DNA of 64,000 bases from Phocoena phocoena (lineage: Eukaryota > Chordata > Mammalia > Artiodactyla > Phocoenidae): assembly GCF_963924675.1 (NCBI RefSeq), contig NC_089220.1, positions 52,400,639-52,464,638 of the forward strand, written 5' to 3'. The position numbers and the translations under genes are program-made. Shown here in pieces: positions 37,313-47,778 of this stretch (within the stretch, counting starts at the first letter, position 1; each line of letters opens with the position of its first letter). The notes beneath the pieces are model-generated. The model had not been told where the DNA came from and searched no databases. It worked only from the letters and a program-made list of their open reading frames with translations.

Positions 37313-37829
37313 TTTGCTTATCTTACTGTGTTTGGGGTCTCCTTTTTGCAGGCTGCACATTCGTAGTTCCCATTGTTTTTGATGTCTGTCTCCAGTGGCT
37401 AAGGTTGCTTCAGTGGGTTGTGTAGGCTTCCTGGTGGAGGGGACTAGTGCCTGTGTTGTGCTGGATGAGGCTGGATCTTATCTCTCTAGTGGGCAGGTTC
37501 ACATCTGGTGGTGTGTTTTGGGGTGTCTGTGGCCTTATTCTGATTTTAGGCAGCCTCTCTGCTAATGGGTGGGGTTGTGTTCCTGTTTTGCTAGTTATTT
37601 GGCATAGGTTGTCCAGCACTGTGGCTTGCTGGTCGTTGAGTGAAGCTGGGTGCTGGTGTTAAGATGGAGGTCTCTGGGAGATTTCCGCCGTTTAATATTA
37701 TGTTGACCAGTGTCCTGAAGTTGGCTCTCCTACCTCAGAGGCAGAGCCCTGACTCCTGGGCTGGAGCACCAAGAGCCTTTCATCCACACGGCTCAGAATA
37801 AAAGGGAGAAAAAGTAGAGAGAATTAGTA

Positions 37830-38015
37830 GAAGTATGAGGAAAGAAAGAAGGAAAGGAGGAAAGGAAGGAAGGAAGAAAGAAGTAAAGAAGGAAAGGAGG
37901 AAAGGAAGGAAGGAAGAAAGAAGTAAAGAAGGAAAGAAAGGAGGGAGGGAAGGAGGGAGGAAGGAAGGAAGGAAGGAAGGAGGGAAAGAAGGAAAAAAGA
38001 CAGAAAGAAAGAAGA
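37830..38015. repeat. GGAA/GAAA polypurine tract with 40-bp tandem unit
   Basis: Purines almost without break. A 40-bp unit at 37861-37900 is repeated at 37901-37940 with its first 36 positions identical. A shorter GGAA/GAAA tract at 38246-38286 sits at the matching place before the second 280-bp unit. Confidence 0.9.
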
Positions 38016-38028
38016 TACAGTAAAAATA

Positions 38029-38530
38029 AAATAAAGTATAATATAGTTATTGAATTAAAAAATATTTAGAAAAAAAAAAAGGGACGGATAGAACCTTAGG
38101 ACAAATGTTGGAAGCAAAGCTATACAGAGAAAATCTTACACAGAAGCATACACATACACCTTCACAAAAAGAGGTAAAGGGGGAAAAATCATAAATCTTG
38201 CTCTCAGAGACCACCTCCTCATTTTGGGGTGATTCGTTGTCTAAAGGAGGGAAGGAAGGAAGGAAAGAAAGAAAGAAAGAAAGAACGAAGGTAGAGTATA
38301 ATAAAGTTATTACAATTAAAATTAATTATTAAGAAAAAAAAATTTTTTAAAAAAACCATGGACAGATAGAGCCCTAGGACAAATGGTGGAAGCAAGAGTA
38401 TACAGACAAGATCTCACACAGAAGCATACACGTACCCATTCACAAAAAGAGGAAAAGGGAAAAAAATCATAGATCTCGCTCCTAAATTCCACCTCTTCAA
38501 TTTGGGATCATTCCTTGTCTATTCAGGTAT
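38029..38530 (-). repeat. Two tandem copies of a ~280-bp L1 5' UTR unit
   Basis: Unit A (about 38029-38247) and unit B (about 38291-38530) share ordered phrases on the + strand: GGA(C)GGATAGA.CC, TAGGACAAATG.TGGAAGCAA, CACAGAAGCATACAC, TTCACAAAAAGAGG, AAATCATA.ATCT. The phrase ACAGAAGCAT starts at 38139 and again at 38418, giving a period of 279 bp. Confidence 0.88.
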
Positions 38531-39223
38531 TCCACAGATGCAGGGTATATCAAGTTGATTGTGGAGCTTTAATCCGCTGCTTCTGAGGCTGCTGGGAGAG
38601 ATTTCCCTTTCTCTTCTTTGTTCTCACAGCTCACAGGCTTTTCCCCCGAACTCCCTCCTGGCTAGTCGTGGTGCACTAACACCTTCAGGCTTTGTTCAAG
38701 ACGCCAACCCCAGTCCTCTCCCTGCGCTCTGTCCAAAACCGAAACCCGAGCCTCAGCTCGCAGCCCCGCCCGCCCTGGCGAGCGAGCAGACAAGCCTCTC
38801 GGGCTGGTGAGTGCCGGGCTGGTGAGTGCCGGTCGGCACCGATCGTCTGTGCCGGAATCTCCCCGCTTTGCCCTCCGCACCCGTCGCTGTGCACCACTCC
38901 GCGTTTCCGAAGCTCCCCCTTCCACCTCCTGCAGTCTCCGCCCGCGGAGGGGCTTCCTAGTGTGTGGAAACTTTTCCTCCTTCACAGCTCCCTCCCACTG
39001 GTGCAGGTGCCGTCCTTATTCTTTTGTCTCTGTTTTTTCTTTTTTTCTTTTGCCCTACCAGGTACGTGGGGAGTTTCTTGCCTTTTGGGAGGTCTGAGGT
39101 CTTCTGCCAGCCTTCAGTAGGTGTTCTGTAGGAGTTGTTCCACGTGTAGATGTATTTCTGGTGTATCCGTGGGGAGGAAGGCGATCTCCGCGTCTTACTC
39201 TTCTGCCATCTTCCTACCAGCCC

Positions 39224-39233
39224 CCTTAAATTT
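39224..39233. repeat. TSD of the full-length L1, right copy
   Basis: CCTTAAATTT directly beside the L1 5' end (GGCTGGTAGGAAGATGGCAG on the - strand). Confidence 0.75.
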
Positions 39234-39239
39234 CTTTTT

Positions 39240-40519
39240 AACATTTACTGTATTTCTTATTTATACTTACTGAAGAAAAGTGCTGAGCATTCTTGTTTGA
39301 CTTCTCAAGGCTTTAGTTTGGGTGTGCTTTAGCGAAATAGTAGTTTAAAAGGGGGAAACAAAGCATTGTTACTCATGACTATCTAGCTTATAAAAACTGG
39401 GGTGCACAAAATAGAGAAATATCAACACTTAAATTAACAATGATTTTCCATATATTGTTAGATTAAACAGTTTTTGTATGAGTTAATCACCCTTAATGGA
39501 GAAGGAAAATTATTTTAGAAATCCAGGGGAAATAAGGAGCTAATGTTTGCTTTGGGGAAATCACTTATAAGCATAATTTTGTTAATTATTAAAAGTTATT
39601 TCTAATTTTAATAACTTTTTAAGAATTATTTTCTAACATTATTGGTGTTACTGTATATAAAGAGAGTAATAGTCTCATCAGCTTAAGTGATTTATTCAAA
39701 ATCAAGAGGTGCACAGCCAGCCACAGGTCTTGGGATGGGAACTCTGATGTTATCATTCCTGCTACTCTTTGATACCTCTTTCTAGGCTTCCAGGGTCTTT
39801 TTCAATCAGTCTCTGTATTTTTCTGGGTTCCACTTATACTCGTTTCTCATCCTCTTCTATAGAGTGATCCTTTGCAAAAGGGCCTAGAATCACAGTTTAG
39901 ACTTTTAAATTTCATCTGTATTTCCATCTTTAAAAAAAAAACAAAAAAAACTACACACACCTTTGGATAGCAAGCCAGAGAACTTGCTCACATAATTTCC
40001 TGCACTTTTGTAGGTACTTTTTAAAATTGGTAGGAGGAAGGCAGAATTATATTAGTGATTTTAAGTGTGCTTAAAGATTAAAAATAAAAGGAAAGCAGGC
40101 ATTTAGAGGTAAAGTTATTGCTAATTATTAGTGGAGTGATGATTGAAAGGGGAGTGGTCAAGGCTTTGGGGGAAGGAGAGAGTAAGTGGTGCAGATACTG
40201 AGGTTTGGAGCCATTTTAGTTCCTCTCCCTCATAGTGAGGATCCCAGAACTTGTACTGGCTACTGTCAGAGGATGTTCCTTCATGCCCAAAGTGAGGAAT
40301 CCCACACAAGAAAGAAAACAGCCAAATGAGACAGAAGAGAAAGAGTAAATTTCTCTGTACCTCCAGGAAGCTTCTAGAGACAGCTTTAATCCTGCCAAAT
40401 ACAGATTTTCTCCATAAGATTATGCTAGAAGAAATCACATGAATAAACAAATCTTTATGGTTTTGCAAATCAAATTAAGTAATATATACTTCCAGCTATT
40501 TCTATTACATTCGGTATAT

Positions 40520-40563
<44 letters not shown>

Positions 40564-42369
40564 TCACATACACATAATACGTGCAATCTGTCCCAAGCAA
40601 AAATAAATATATAATAATTTGTAGTTGTCTTGAAGTGATGATCATCCCTCTATGAACTATTTAAATAGTTTAGTGTTTTTCCACCCCTAGATTTTGTCCT
40701 AAAAACACTGTGAAAGACTTCATCATATTGCACTTCTCATTCCAGGCCACCTTGTCTTTTGAGTGATGCATAAACCAATAATAGATGTAAAACACTATGA
40801 TTCCTTTTCCCCATTAACATTAATTTATATTCTCTAAATATATTTGACTATTTTGCATTTTCTAGGCCTGTTAAATTACAGCAGCTGAAACCCTTTTCTC
40901 TCTGATTTCCTAACTGACATATGCCCATATTACCAACATGAATATGAATGCTTCTCTTCTTAGTTATACCATTTCAACATGACTGGAGTTCTCTAGTTTA
41001 TGTAACTACTTAGTCTGTTCTATTAGGCAAAATCCAGATTGCATACACATGGGATAGAAAATTCTGGTACTTGGAAAAGAGTAGAAGAAAATTACATTGC
41101 CTTTTTTTAGAGAACAAATAACCTTGATATAGTGTTTAAGTGTCTAATATTGTTTAATGGAAAAATCCATTGTACAGTTCAAACTAAATGAAATAATGAT
41201 GTAAGTTAGGGTGCTCCTTCAAGCAGCATCTTAAGTAGATACTTATGCACTTCTGAGTTCAACCCACAGCAGCCACGCAGCCTCAGAGCTTGTTATGGAA
41301 TTTCATATTCCTTTAATGGAAATGGCTCCATGCTGTGCTTTCTCTTTTCCAACTGTGGCAGTAATAGTTAGTAATCAAGTCGTAATGTAATAATCACAGG
41401 TACAGGGAAATGCTGGCTGATGTAATAGGTTGCAAGGGGAAAACATATTGGTGTTTTTCCAGACTTCATTTCATCAGTTTTTTTGTTGTGTGTTGAAAGA
41501 ATCTAGGCTTATAGGTGAAAACCGCCCCTCAAAAGTGCCTATACAGATAAGACCAAATCACTTGCTTATGCGTACTGAATTTTTCTCATCTGGGTACTCG
41601 CAAAGAGCCACAAATTTGAGAATTTTATGTTAAAATCTGAAAAAGCAGTGTGCTCTGAGCAAGAGCCCAGAGCATTTCATTCTTAATTCTAAAGTCCCTC
41701 ACATATGTAACTGATATTTTAATGAAGCATATATCAATAAAACATTTATATTCTGTATTGTGCAACTATCTGACTTCTTTCAAAAACTGATTATTTATAA
41801 TGTTTCAGGAATTTTCATAACAAAAGCTACTTGCTGCTTAGAAAAAGCTATTTCTACTGCTTCTTATTTTATGATCCCCAAAACTGTCTCAATTAAGGTA
41901 CAGAGTCCTCTAATTTAGAAATTAAATTATATAATCATTGTGTAAAAACTATCTGGTCCACTCTTTTCATTTTTTTCTATAGGGAAACTGGTCTCTGGGA
42001 AGTTAAGTTTCTCTGTTGATGCTTGAAAGAGTGGTGTGAATGAATACAGTTGATGATAACGGATCATTTAAAATGGCCTATAGCTTCTCTCTTACAAAAA
42101 CAAATATATGAAATAGCCTAGCTGAAGAAAATGTTTGTGCAAGGGCCTATGAAATACAATTATACAGTACCAGGCAGTGATCTTAAGGGTCAGAGCATAT
42201 TTTCCTTAAATATATCATTCAGCCAATTCCATCTACTTAATTGCATGAAGTTTTCCTCCCATTGGATGTTTCCTTGATCTATAAGGACTTCTCTCCTCCT
42301 CAGGTATTGAGGAAGAGGTTTTTGCTCACAGGGGTGAGCCTTGCTTCAAAGTCCTCTGTGAAAACCATA
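39240..42369. other. Mostly unique intron
   Basis: Contains a probable inverted MIR piece at about 39685-39760 (AAGTGATTTATTCAAAATCA, GCACAGCCAGCCACAGG) and the CA microsatellite at 40523. No coding signal. Confidence 0.45.
40523..40561. repeat. (CA)n microsatellite
   Basis: About 19 uninterrupted CA units. Confidence 0.95.
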
Positions 42370-42371
42370 TA

Positions 42372-42591
42372 CAGGTACCCCTTGCTCTCTGAAAGTTCAC
42401 CTTATGCCATTTTGCTTTTATGAAAGACTTATATTCATACCTGTTTTACATTAATTGAAAGAAATCCGAAGAGGATTTTCACTTTTACAAAGAAAATAGT
42501 TACCTTACCAATGTAGGTCTTTCATAAAAGTGAAATGGCTTTTATGAAAAAAAAAGAAAAAAAAAAAAGCAGGGAAAGCAGGGGAAACCTG
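42372..42591. mobile_element. Palindromic non-autonomous DNA transposon (mariner/pogo-like MITE)
   Basis: 220 bp starting CAGGTACCCCTTGC and ending GCAGGGGAAACCTG, near-complementary termini, flanked by TA on both sides (42370-42371; 42592-42593), as for Tc1/mariner/pogo targets. The two arms are complementary further in: CTTTTATGAAAGAC (42415-42428) pairs exactly with GTCTTTCATAAAAG (42517-42530). A-rich expansion lies at 42547-42568. No transposase frame. The family name is not certain to me. Confidence 0.75.
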
Positions 42592-43214
42592 TAATCACAG
42601 CAGTGTTAACATTTTTTTAAATTAGAACTTACTAATTTAAATAAGATTTTGCTATTATTGCCTTTGCCTATGCAGTTTTTATCCCTAAACACTGATTCCT
42701 GCCAACCCTGCCGTAGCTCATTTACTCCTAAAATTCATGCTTCATGAGTGCTGAGAATGTTTTGGGTATGGTTTGAAGTAGAGTTATGGTAGTATTCTCA
42801 GATCATCACAGGGTGGAGATAACTGTGTAACCCGAATTGCATCCCTGTTTCTAAGGAATAAATAACCGTTTAATGTCTTGACACCAAAGAGATCAGGATT
42901 GTGTCTAGACTTTTGACAAAAAATAGTTCATGTTTTAAGAGATGGAAGATTTGGAAGCATTTGCCATCTTGCCTTCTCATTCATTCCCATGTTTAAGGAT
43001 GAAATGTCTCTGAATTCAACTTCTGCAGTCCTGCCTTACTTAAATATCTGAGATATTCCAGATATTCTTGTAATATTGTTCTTTTTTACTAAATTTTCTA
43101 AAATTCCTTCTGTGATGAAAATTCCATTCCTATATATAAAGAGAAAATAAAATTTTTTGAGGACACATGAATAGGGGAAGCCTTGGTCATACTAGAGGAA
43201 GTACTTAAGCACAA

Positions 43215-43256
43215 AAACAATAATGTTTTTCCTTAAACAATAATGTTTAAGGAAAA
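43215..43256. repeat. Direct repeat plus perfect hairpin at the older L1 boundary
   Basis: AAACAATAATGTTT occurs at 43215-43228 and 43235-43248. In addition TTTTCCTTAAAC (43227-43238) pairs exactly with GTTTAAGGAAAA (43245-43256) across a 6-base loop. Confidence 0.85.
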
Positions 43257-43643
43257 TTGAAAGGAGAGTACTCATTGGCATGAGCCCTCTTGCAGGCCGC
43301 CATTTTCTCACCAAAACCTGGCCCCACACAACAGCCTGCAGGGACGCCTCAGGCCAAACAACCAACAGGGTGGGAACACAGCCCCACCCATCAGTAGATA
43401 GGCTGCTTAAAGTCTTCCTGTGTACACAGCTGCCCAATAAACACAACCCCTGACAAGGCCCTGCCTACCAGAGAGATAAGACCCAGCTCCACCTACGAGT
43501 GGGCAGCTTCCTTCCTCCCACCAGGAAGCCTGTATAAGCCTCGTAGACAGCCTCATCCACCAGAGGGCAGACAGCAGAAGCAAGAAGAACTACAACCCTT
43601 CAGCCTGCAGAACAGAAACTGCAATCACAGAAAGTTAGTCAAA

Positions 43644-44507
43644 ATGAGGGCAGAGGAATATATCCCAGATGAAGGAACAAGATAAAACCCCAGAACAACC
43701 AAGTGAAGTGAACATAGGCAATCTACCTGACAAAGAATTCAGAGTAGTGATAGTAAAGATGATCCAAAATCTTGGATAAAGAATGGAGGCACAGGTCGGG
43801 AAATGTTTAACAAAGACCTAGAAGAACTAAAGAACAAACAGAGAAGAACAATACAATAATTGAAATGAAAAATACACTGGAAGGAATCAATAGCAGGATA
43901 ACTGAGGCAGAAGAACGGATAAGTGAGCTGGAAAACAGAATGGTGGAAATCACTGCTGTGGAAAAGAATAAAGGAAAAAAATGGAAAGAAATGAAGACAG
44001 TCTAAGAGACCTCTGGACAACATTAAACACACCAACATTTGCATTATAGGGGTCCCAGAAGGAGAAGAGAGAAAGGACCTGAGAAAATATTTGAAGAAAT
44101 AATAGCTGAAAACTTCTCTAACATGGGAATGGAAACAGTCACACAAGTCCAGGAAGTGCAGAGAGTACCAGGCAGGATAAACCCAAGGAGGAACATGCTG
44201 AAACACATAGTAATCAAACTGACAAAAATTAAAGACAAAAGATGTTAAAAGCAACAGGGGAAAAGCAACAAATAACATACAAGGGAACTCCCATAAGGTT
44301 ATCAGCTGATTTCTCAGCAGAAACTCTGCAGGCCAGAAGGGAGTGGCACTATGTATTTAATGTCATAAAAGGGAAAAGAATACTCTACCCAGCAAGGCTC
44401 TCATTCAGATTCAACAAAGAAATCAAAAGCTTTACAGACAAGCAAAAGCTAAGAGAATTCACCACCACCAGACCAGCTTTGCAACAAATGCTAAAGGAAT
44501 TTCCCTA
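43644..44507 (+). pseudogene. L1 ORF1 remnant
   Basis: Starts near ATGAGGGCAGAGGAA. Early stops and indels break it; the best open part is 44242-44508, giving the C-terminal domain (QQITYKGTPIRLSADFSAE, QARREWHYV, KQKLREFTTTRPALQQ). It retains the SLRDLW segment between coiled coil and RRM that the young full-length copy lacks. Not functional. Confidence 0.82.
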
Positions 44508-44904
44508 GGAGGAAAAGAAAAGGCCACAACTACAAACAAGAAAATTATGAATTGAAAAGCTCACCAGTAAAGGCAAACATACATTAAAGGTAGGAAATCA
44601 TCTGCACACAAATATGATATCAAAACCAGTAATTGTGAGAAGAGAGCACAAAAGCAGGATATTGGAAATGCTTCTGAAATTAAAAGACCAGCAATTTAAA
44701 ACAATCTTGTGTATATATAGACTACTGTATCAAAACCTCATGGTAACCTCAAACTGAAAATCTACAATAGATGCATACACAAAAAAGAAAAAAGGAATCC
44801 AAGCACAACATTAAAGTTAGTAATCAAATCACAAGAGAAGAGCACAAAAGAGGACGGGAAGAAAAATGACCTACAAAAATAAATCCAAAACAATTTAAAA
44901 ACTG

Positions 44905-45631
44905 GCAATAAGACCATACATATCAATAATAAACATAAATGGATTAAGTGCTCCAACCAAAAGACATAGACTGGCTGAATGGATACAAAAACAAGATGTG
45001 TATATATGCTGTCTACAAGAGATCCACTTCAGATCTAGGGATACATACAGAATGAAAGTGAAGGGATAGAAAAAGGTATTCCATGCAAATGGAAATCAAA
45101 AGAAAGCTGGAGTAGCAATACTCATATCAGACAAAATAGACTTAAAAATAGACTGTTACAAGAGACAAAGAAGGACACTATATAATGATCAAGGGATCAA
45201 TCCAAGAAGAAGATATAACAATTGTAAACATATATGCACCCAACATAGGAGCACCTCAGTGTATAAGGCAGATACTAACAGCCATAAAAGGGGAAACTGA
45301 CAGTAACACAATAATAGTGGGGGACTTTAACACCCCACTTTAATCAATGGACAAATCATCCAGGCAGAAAATTAATAAGAGAACACAGGACTTAAATGAC
45401 ACATTAGATCAGGTGGACTAAATTGATATTTATAAAGCATTCCATCCAAAAGCAGCAGAATACACATTCTTCTCAAGTGTACATGGAACATTTTCCAGGA
45501 TTGATCACATTCTGGGCCACAAAGTGAGCCTCAGTAAATTTAAGAAAATTGAAATCATATCAAGCATCTTTTCCAACCACAACGCTACAAGATTAGAAAT
45601 CAACCACAAGAAGAAAAAAAAAAACTGTAAA
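44905..45631 (+). pseudogene. L1 ORF2 endonuclease remnant
   Basis: Readable pieces in changing frames correspond to the endonuclease: ATAAACATAAATGGATTAAG (NINGL), TGTCTACAAGAGATCCACTT (catalytic QE region, with the following T/H changed), GTGGGGGACTTTAACACCCC (GDFNTP), AGGATTGATCACATTCTGG (RIDHIL). Stops occur, for example TAG at about 45067. It ends before any RT sequence. Confidence 0.82.
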
Positions 45632-45659
45632 AAGCATAAACTTTGTAAAAGAAAGTATA

Positions 45660-46070
45660 ACTGAGGGAAGGTTTTTTTCTATGTGATTTTCAAAATTGTG
45701 TGTGCATGTTTTGCATATAATCTATAAAACACTAATATTGGTTAGATATGCATAACTTAAAAACATTATCTATAGAAAATAGTGGAAAATAAAATTATCC
45801 TGACAAAATTTCTGATTGCCAAATTTAACCTGAGATATTTGGAATCAGTAGGCAAAATGAATACAAAAAACAATCAATGACAAAAATCACAGTTAAATTT
45901 TCATATGGACAAAATCAAATGGGTGAATCAAATTATTTTTATGTAATATTAGAAATGATGGACTGAGATGAAAATATTCAACCAAATGGATGTAAATCAT
46001 TTAATTTCCTTTTCAAAGAATTAAGTTCCCTTTGTGATCTTAATTTTAAGGTATATTTTCTCACTTAAAA
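45660..46070. other. Unique intron, nothing recognised
   Basis: AT-rich, no family recognised. Confidence 0.5.
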
Positions 46071-46083
46071 TACATTCATGTTG

Positions 46084-46319
46084 TGGGGCTTCCCTGGTGG
46101 TACAGTGGTTGAGAGTCTGCCTGCCAATGCAGGGGACACGGGTTCGTGCCCCGGTCCGGGAAGATCCCACATGCCACGGAGCGGCTAGGCCCGTTAGCCA
46201 TGGCTGCTGAGCCTGCGCGTCTGGAGCCTGTGCTCAGCAACGGGAGAGGCCGCAAGAGTGAGAGGCCTGCATACCGTCAAAAAAAAAAAAAGATGCTAGG
46301 TTTGGGAAGTAATTTGTTA

Positions 46320-46359
<40 letters not shown>

Positions 46360-46360
46360 T
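46084..46360 (+). mobile_element. CHR SINE with an extra 3' segment between two A-runs
   Basis: SINE body 46087-46278 (GGGCTTCCCTGGTGGTACAG, B box GGTTCGTGCCCC), first A-run 46279-46291, a 27-bp non-SINE segment (46292-46318, GATGCTAGGTTTGGGAAG...), second A-run 46319-46337 and (AT)n to 46360. The TSD ATTCATGTTG (46074-46083; 46361-46370) encloses all of it, so the extra segment was inserted together with the SINE. Confidence 0.92.
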
Positions 46361-46544
46361 ATTCATGTTGCTATTATTATGATTAAAAGATATGTATTCA
46401 TCAAAAAGGATCACCTTTGGGGCTGAAAGTGGAGGAGTCATTTTCCCTCCATTTACGTTTATACTTGCATATTTACGTTCTTGCAAAGGACAATGTGACC
46501 AAGTACTTTATATCGTTATTCCCTTTTAATCCTCAGAATAAACT

Positions 46545-47300
46545 CATCAATTCGTTCAACAAATGTTTATTGATCGCCTTTACTATTTAAGCCACCATTT
46601 TCAGGGTTGGGCATACAGAGATAAATAAGACAGACATAGTTCCTGAGCTCACAGAATTAACAGGACACTTACAGTACCATGCGGTAAGGTAAGTGCTTTA
46701 AATGGAGAAGTTGTGGATAGCAGGAAGGCAGGATATCTCACCTAGACTTTGAGAGTCTAAAAAGTTTTCCAGAGAAAGTGACTTTTAAGTTGAGAGTTAC
46801 ATAACCAGAGCAAACCAGGAGCATTGGAGAAGGGTAGGAACAAAAGATTAGCACTTCAGACAGAAGAAAGCACTTGTTCAAAAGCCAGTTGGTAAGAGCT
46901 TGGCACTTTCAGAGAATCAGAAGTCAGTCACTCTAAAAGAGGAAGCTGCAATGCCAGAGCCTGAAGAGATTACAGGGAGCAAATTGCAAAGAACTTCGGG
47001 AAGTCCTTTTAAGGACTTTGGGCTTAACTTCAGCCCTCACTGAAATATTTTAATCACGATATTGATACAATCAGACTTTAGTTTTAGAGACTATTCTAGC
47101 TACATACTAAGAAATGATGGAGCATGGGGATGCAGAGTGTAGTGGCAAAATGGAAGGAAGGAGAGTAAGTAGAAGATTCATATAGATATCCAGGCCAGAG
47201 ATGATGGTGACCTGTACTGGGGTAGTGGCAGTGGAGATAAACGAATTTTGGACCTATTTTAGAAGTATAACCGATAGTATTTAGTCGTTGAGTAAGTGTA
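46545..47300 (-). repeat. L2-like ancient LINE relic, antisense
   Basis: TTCAACAAATGTTTATTGATC, GGGCATACAGAGATAAATAA, CCTGAGCTCACAGAATTAAC at the left are an inverted L2 3' end. The following phrases (AAGTGACTTTTAAGTTGAG, CCAGGCCAGAGATGATGGTG, GGTAGTGGCAGTGGAGATAA) belong to the same interspersed repeat type, though I am not certain they are L2 rather than an adjoining family. Confidence 0.55.
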
Positions 47301-47399
47301 AGGGGTGAAGGATAACACAACATTAAAAAAGTCTAGAGTTTCTAGTTTGAACACTGGGTGCATGGTGTACAAGTGAACTAGTTATCATAGGTTTAGTAA

Positions 47400-47630
47400 A
47401 CATAGTAAAGAAAGGTCTTGGGAGTTAGCCAGAATTGGGTTTGTGTTCCAGCTTATCCCTAGTATTATTTGGGCTAATTACTTAGTCTAGTTAAACCTTA
47501 TCTGTTTGCTCACTTATAAAATGAGGATAGCAGAGGTACCTCCTGCATGTGATTATAAGGATTAAATGGGGTAATAAATGTAACAACTTAGACCAGTGTC
47601 TAGCAATAGTGTTTGCCATTAATAGCATTA
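47400..47630 (+). repeat. MIR SINE relic
   Basis: TTACTTAGTCTAGTTAAACC, TTGCTCACTTATAAAATGAGG, GATTATAAGGATTAAATGGG, ACTTAGACCAGTGTCTAGCA follow the MIR order. Confidence 0.8.
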
Positions 47631-47778
47631 GTTGTAAGAATATTAGTAAAGATTTTTGGAGGGTGGAGATTATGATTTCTGTATAACTTGTGCAGAAGGC
47701 ATTGCAATTTGTGATTTTTCTTTTGAAAATCCTGGAAGATGCTCAAAACACTGAACTTCTGTGTTATTAAGAATTTGG

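Larger units (their letters stand above)
31936..39223 (-). mobile_element. Full-length L1 retrotransposon, antisense to MDGA2
   Basis: About 7.3 kb. Order on the - strand: 5' UTR of about 1.9 kb with a GC-rich head, ORF1 (37312-36440), 58-bp spacer, ORF2 (36381 to about 32339), a 3' UTR with C/G-rich inverted phrases, AATAAA within AATTAAATAAAA, and an A-rich tail at 31936-31975. TSDs flank it. It keeps its 5' end, which most L1 copies lose. ORF2 carries a nested SINE, two frameshifts, a catalytic substitution and a stop, so this copy cannot move on its own. Its ORF1 is uninterrupted. Low divergence from the short L1 pieces at 27945 and 30296 suggests a recent family in this lineage. Confidence 0.93.
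37313..39223 (-). promoter_or_regulatory. L1 5' UTR with GC-rich promoter-like head
   Basis: L1 5' UTRs carry an internal pol II promoter. The part at about 38690-38960 is rich in CpG and GC, in sharp contrast with the AT-rich intron, and contains a 15-bp tandem duplication (GGGCTGGTGAGTGCC at 38801-38815 and 38816-38830). The distal part (37830-38530) is made of purine tracts and two copies of an approximately 280-bp unit. Sense transcription would run on the - strand. Possible antisense transcription would run with MDGA2. Confidence 0.7.
43257..45631 (+). mobile_element. Older L1, 5' half present, 3' half missing
   Basis: A 5' UTR (about 43260-43643, with phrases such as GGCCGCCATTTTCTCACC), ORF1 remnant, spacer, and ORF2 endonuclease remnant. 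It stops at an A-rich site (AGAAGAAAAAAAAAAACTGTAAAAA) around 45610-45631, just after the endonuclease. The RT, C-terminus and 3' UTR are absent, which is the reverse of normal 5' truncation. A weak 9-bp flank match AAGCACAAA / AAGCATAAA (43207-43215; 45632-45640) may be a TSD. Confidence 0.82.

Noticed and set aside
36840..37382. 180-codon Ser/Leu/Ile-rich open frame on the + strand
   Set aside because: Antisense shadow of L1 ORF1.
37835..38023. Lys/Glu/Arg-rich 62-codon frame
   Set aside because: Translation of the GGAA/GAAA tract in the L1 5' UTR.
38559..39120. GC-rich open frames of 80-142 codons, suggestive of a gene first exon with CpG island
   Set aside because: The sequence is the L1 5' UTR: it ends at the L1 5' terminus and TSD and continues into L1 ORF1.
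43739..44278. 179-codon hydrophobic open frame on the - strand
   Set aside because: Antisense shadow of the older L1 ORF1 remnant.
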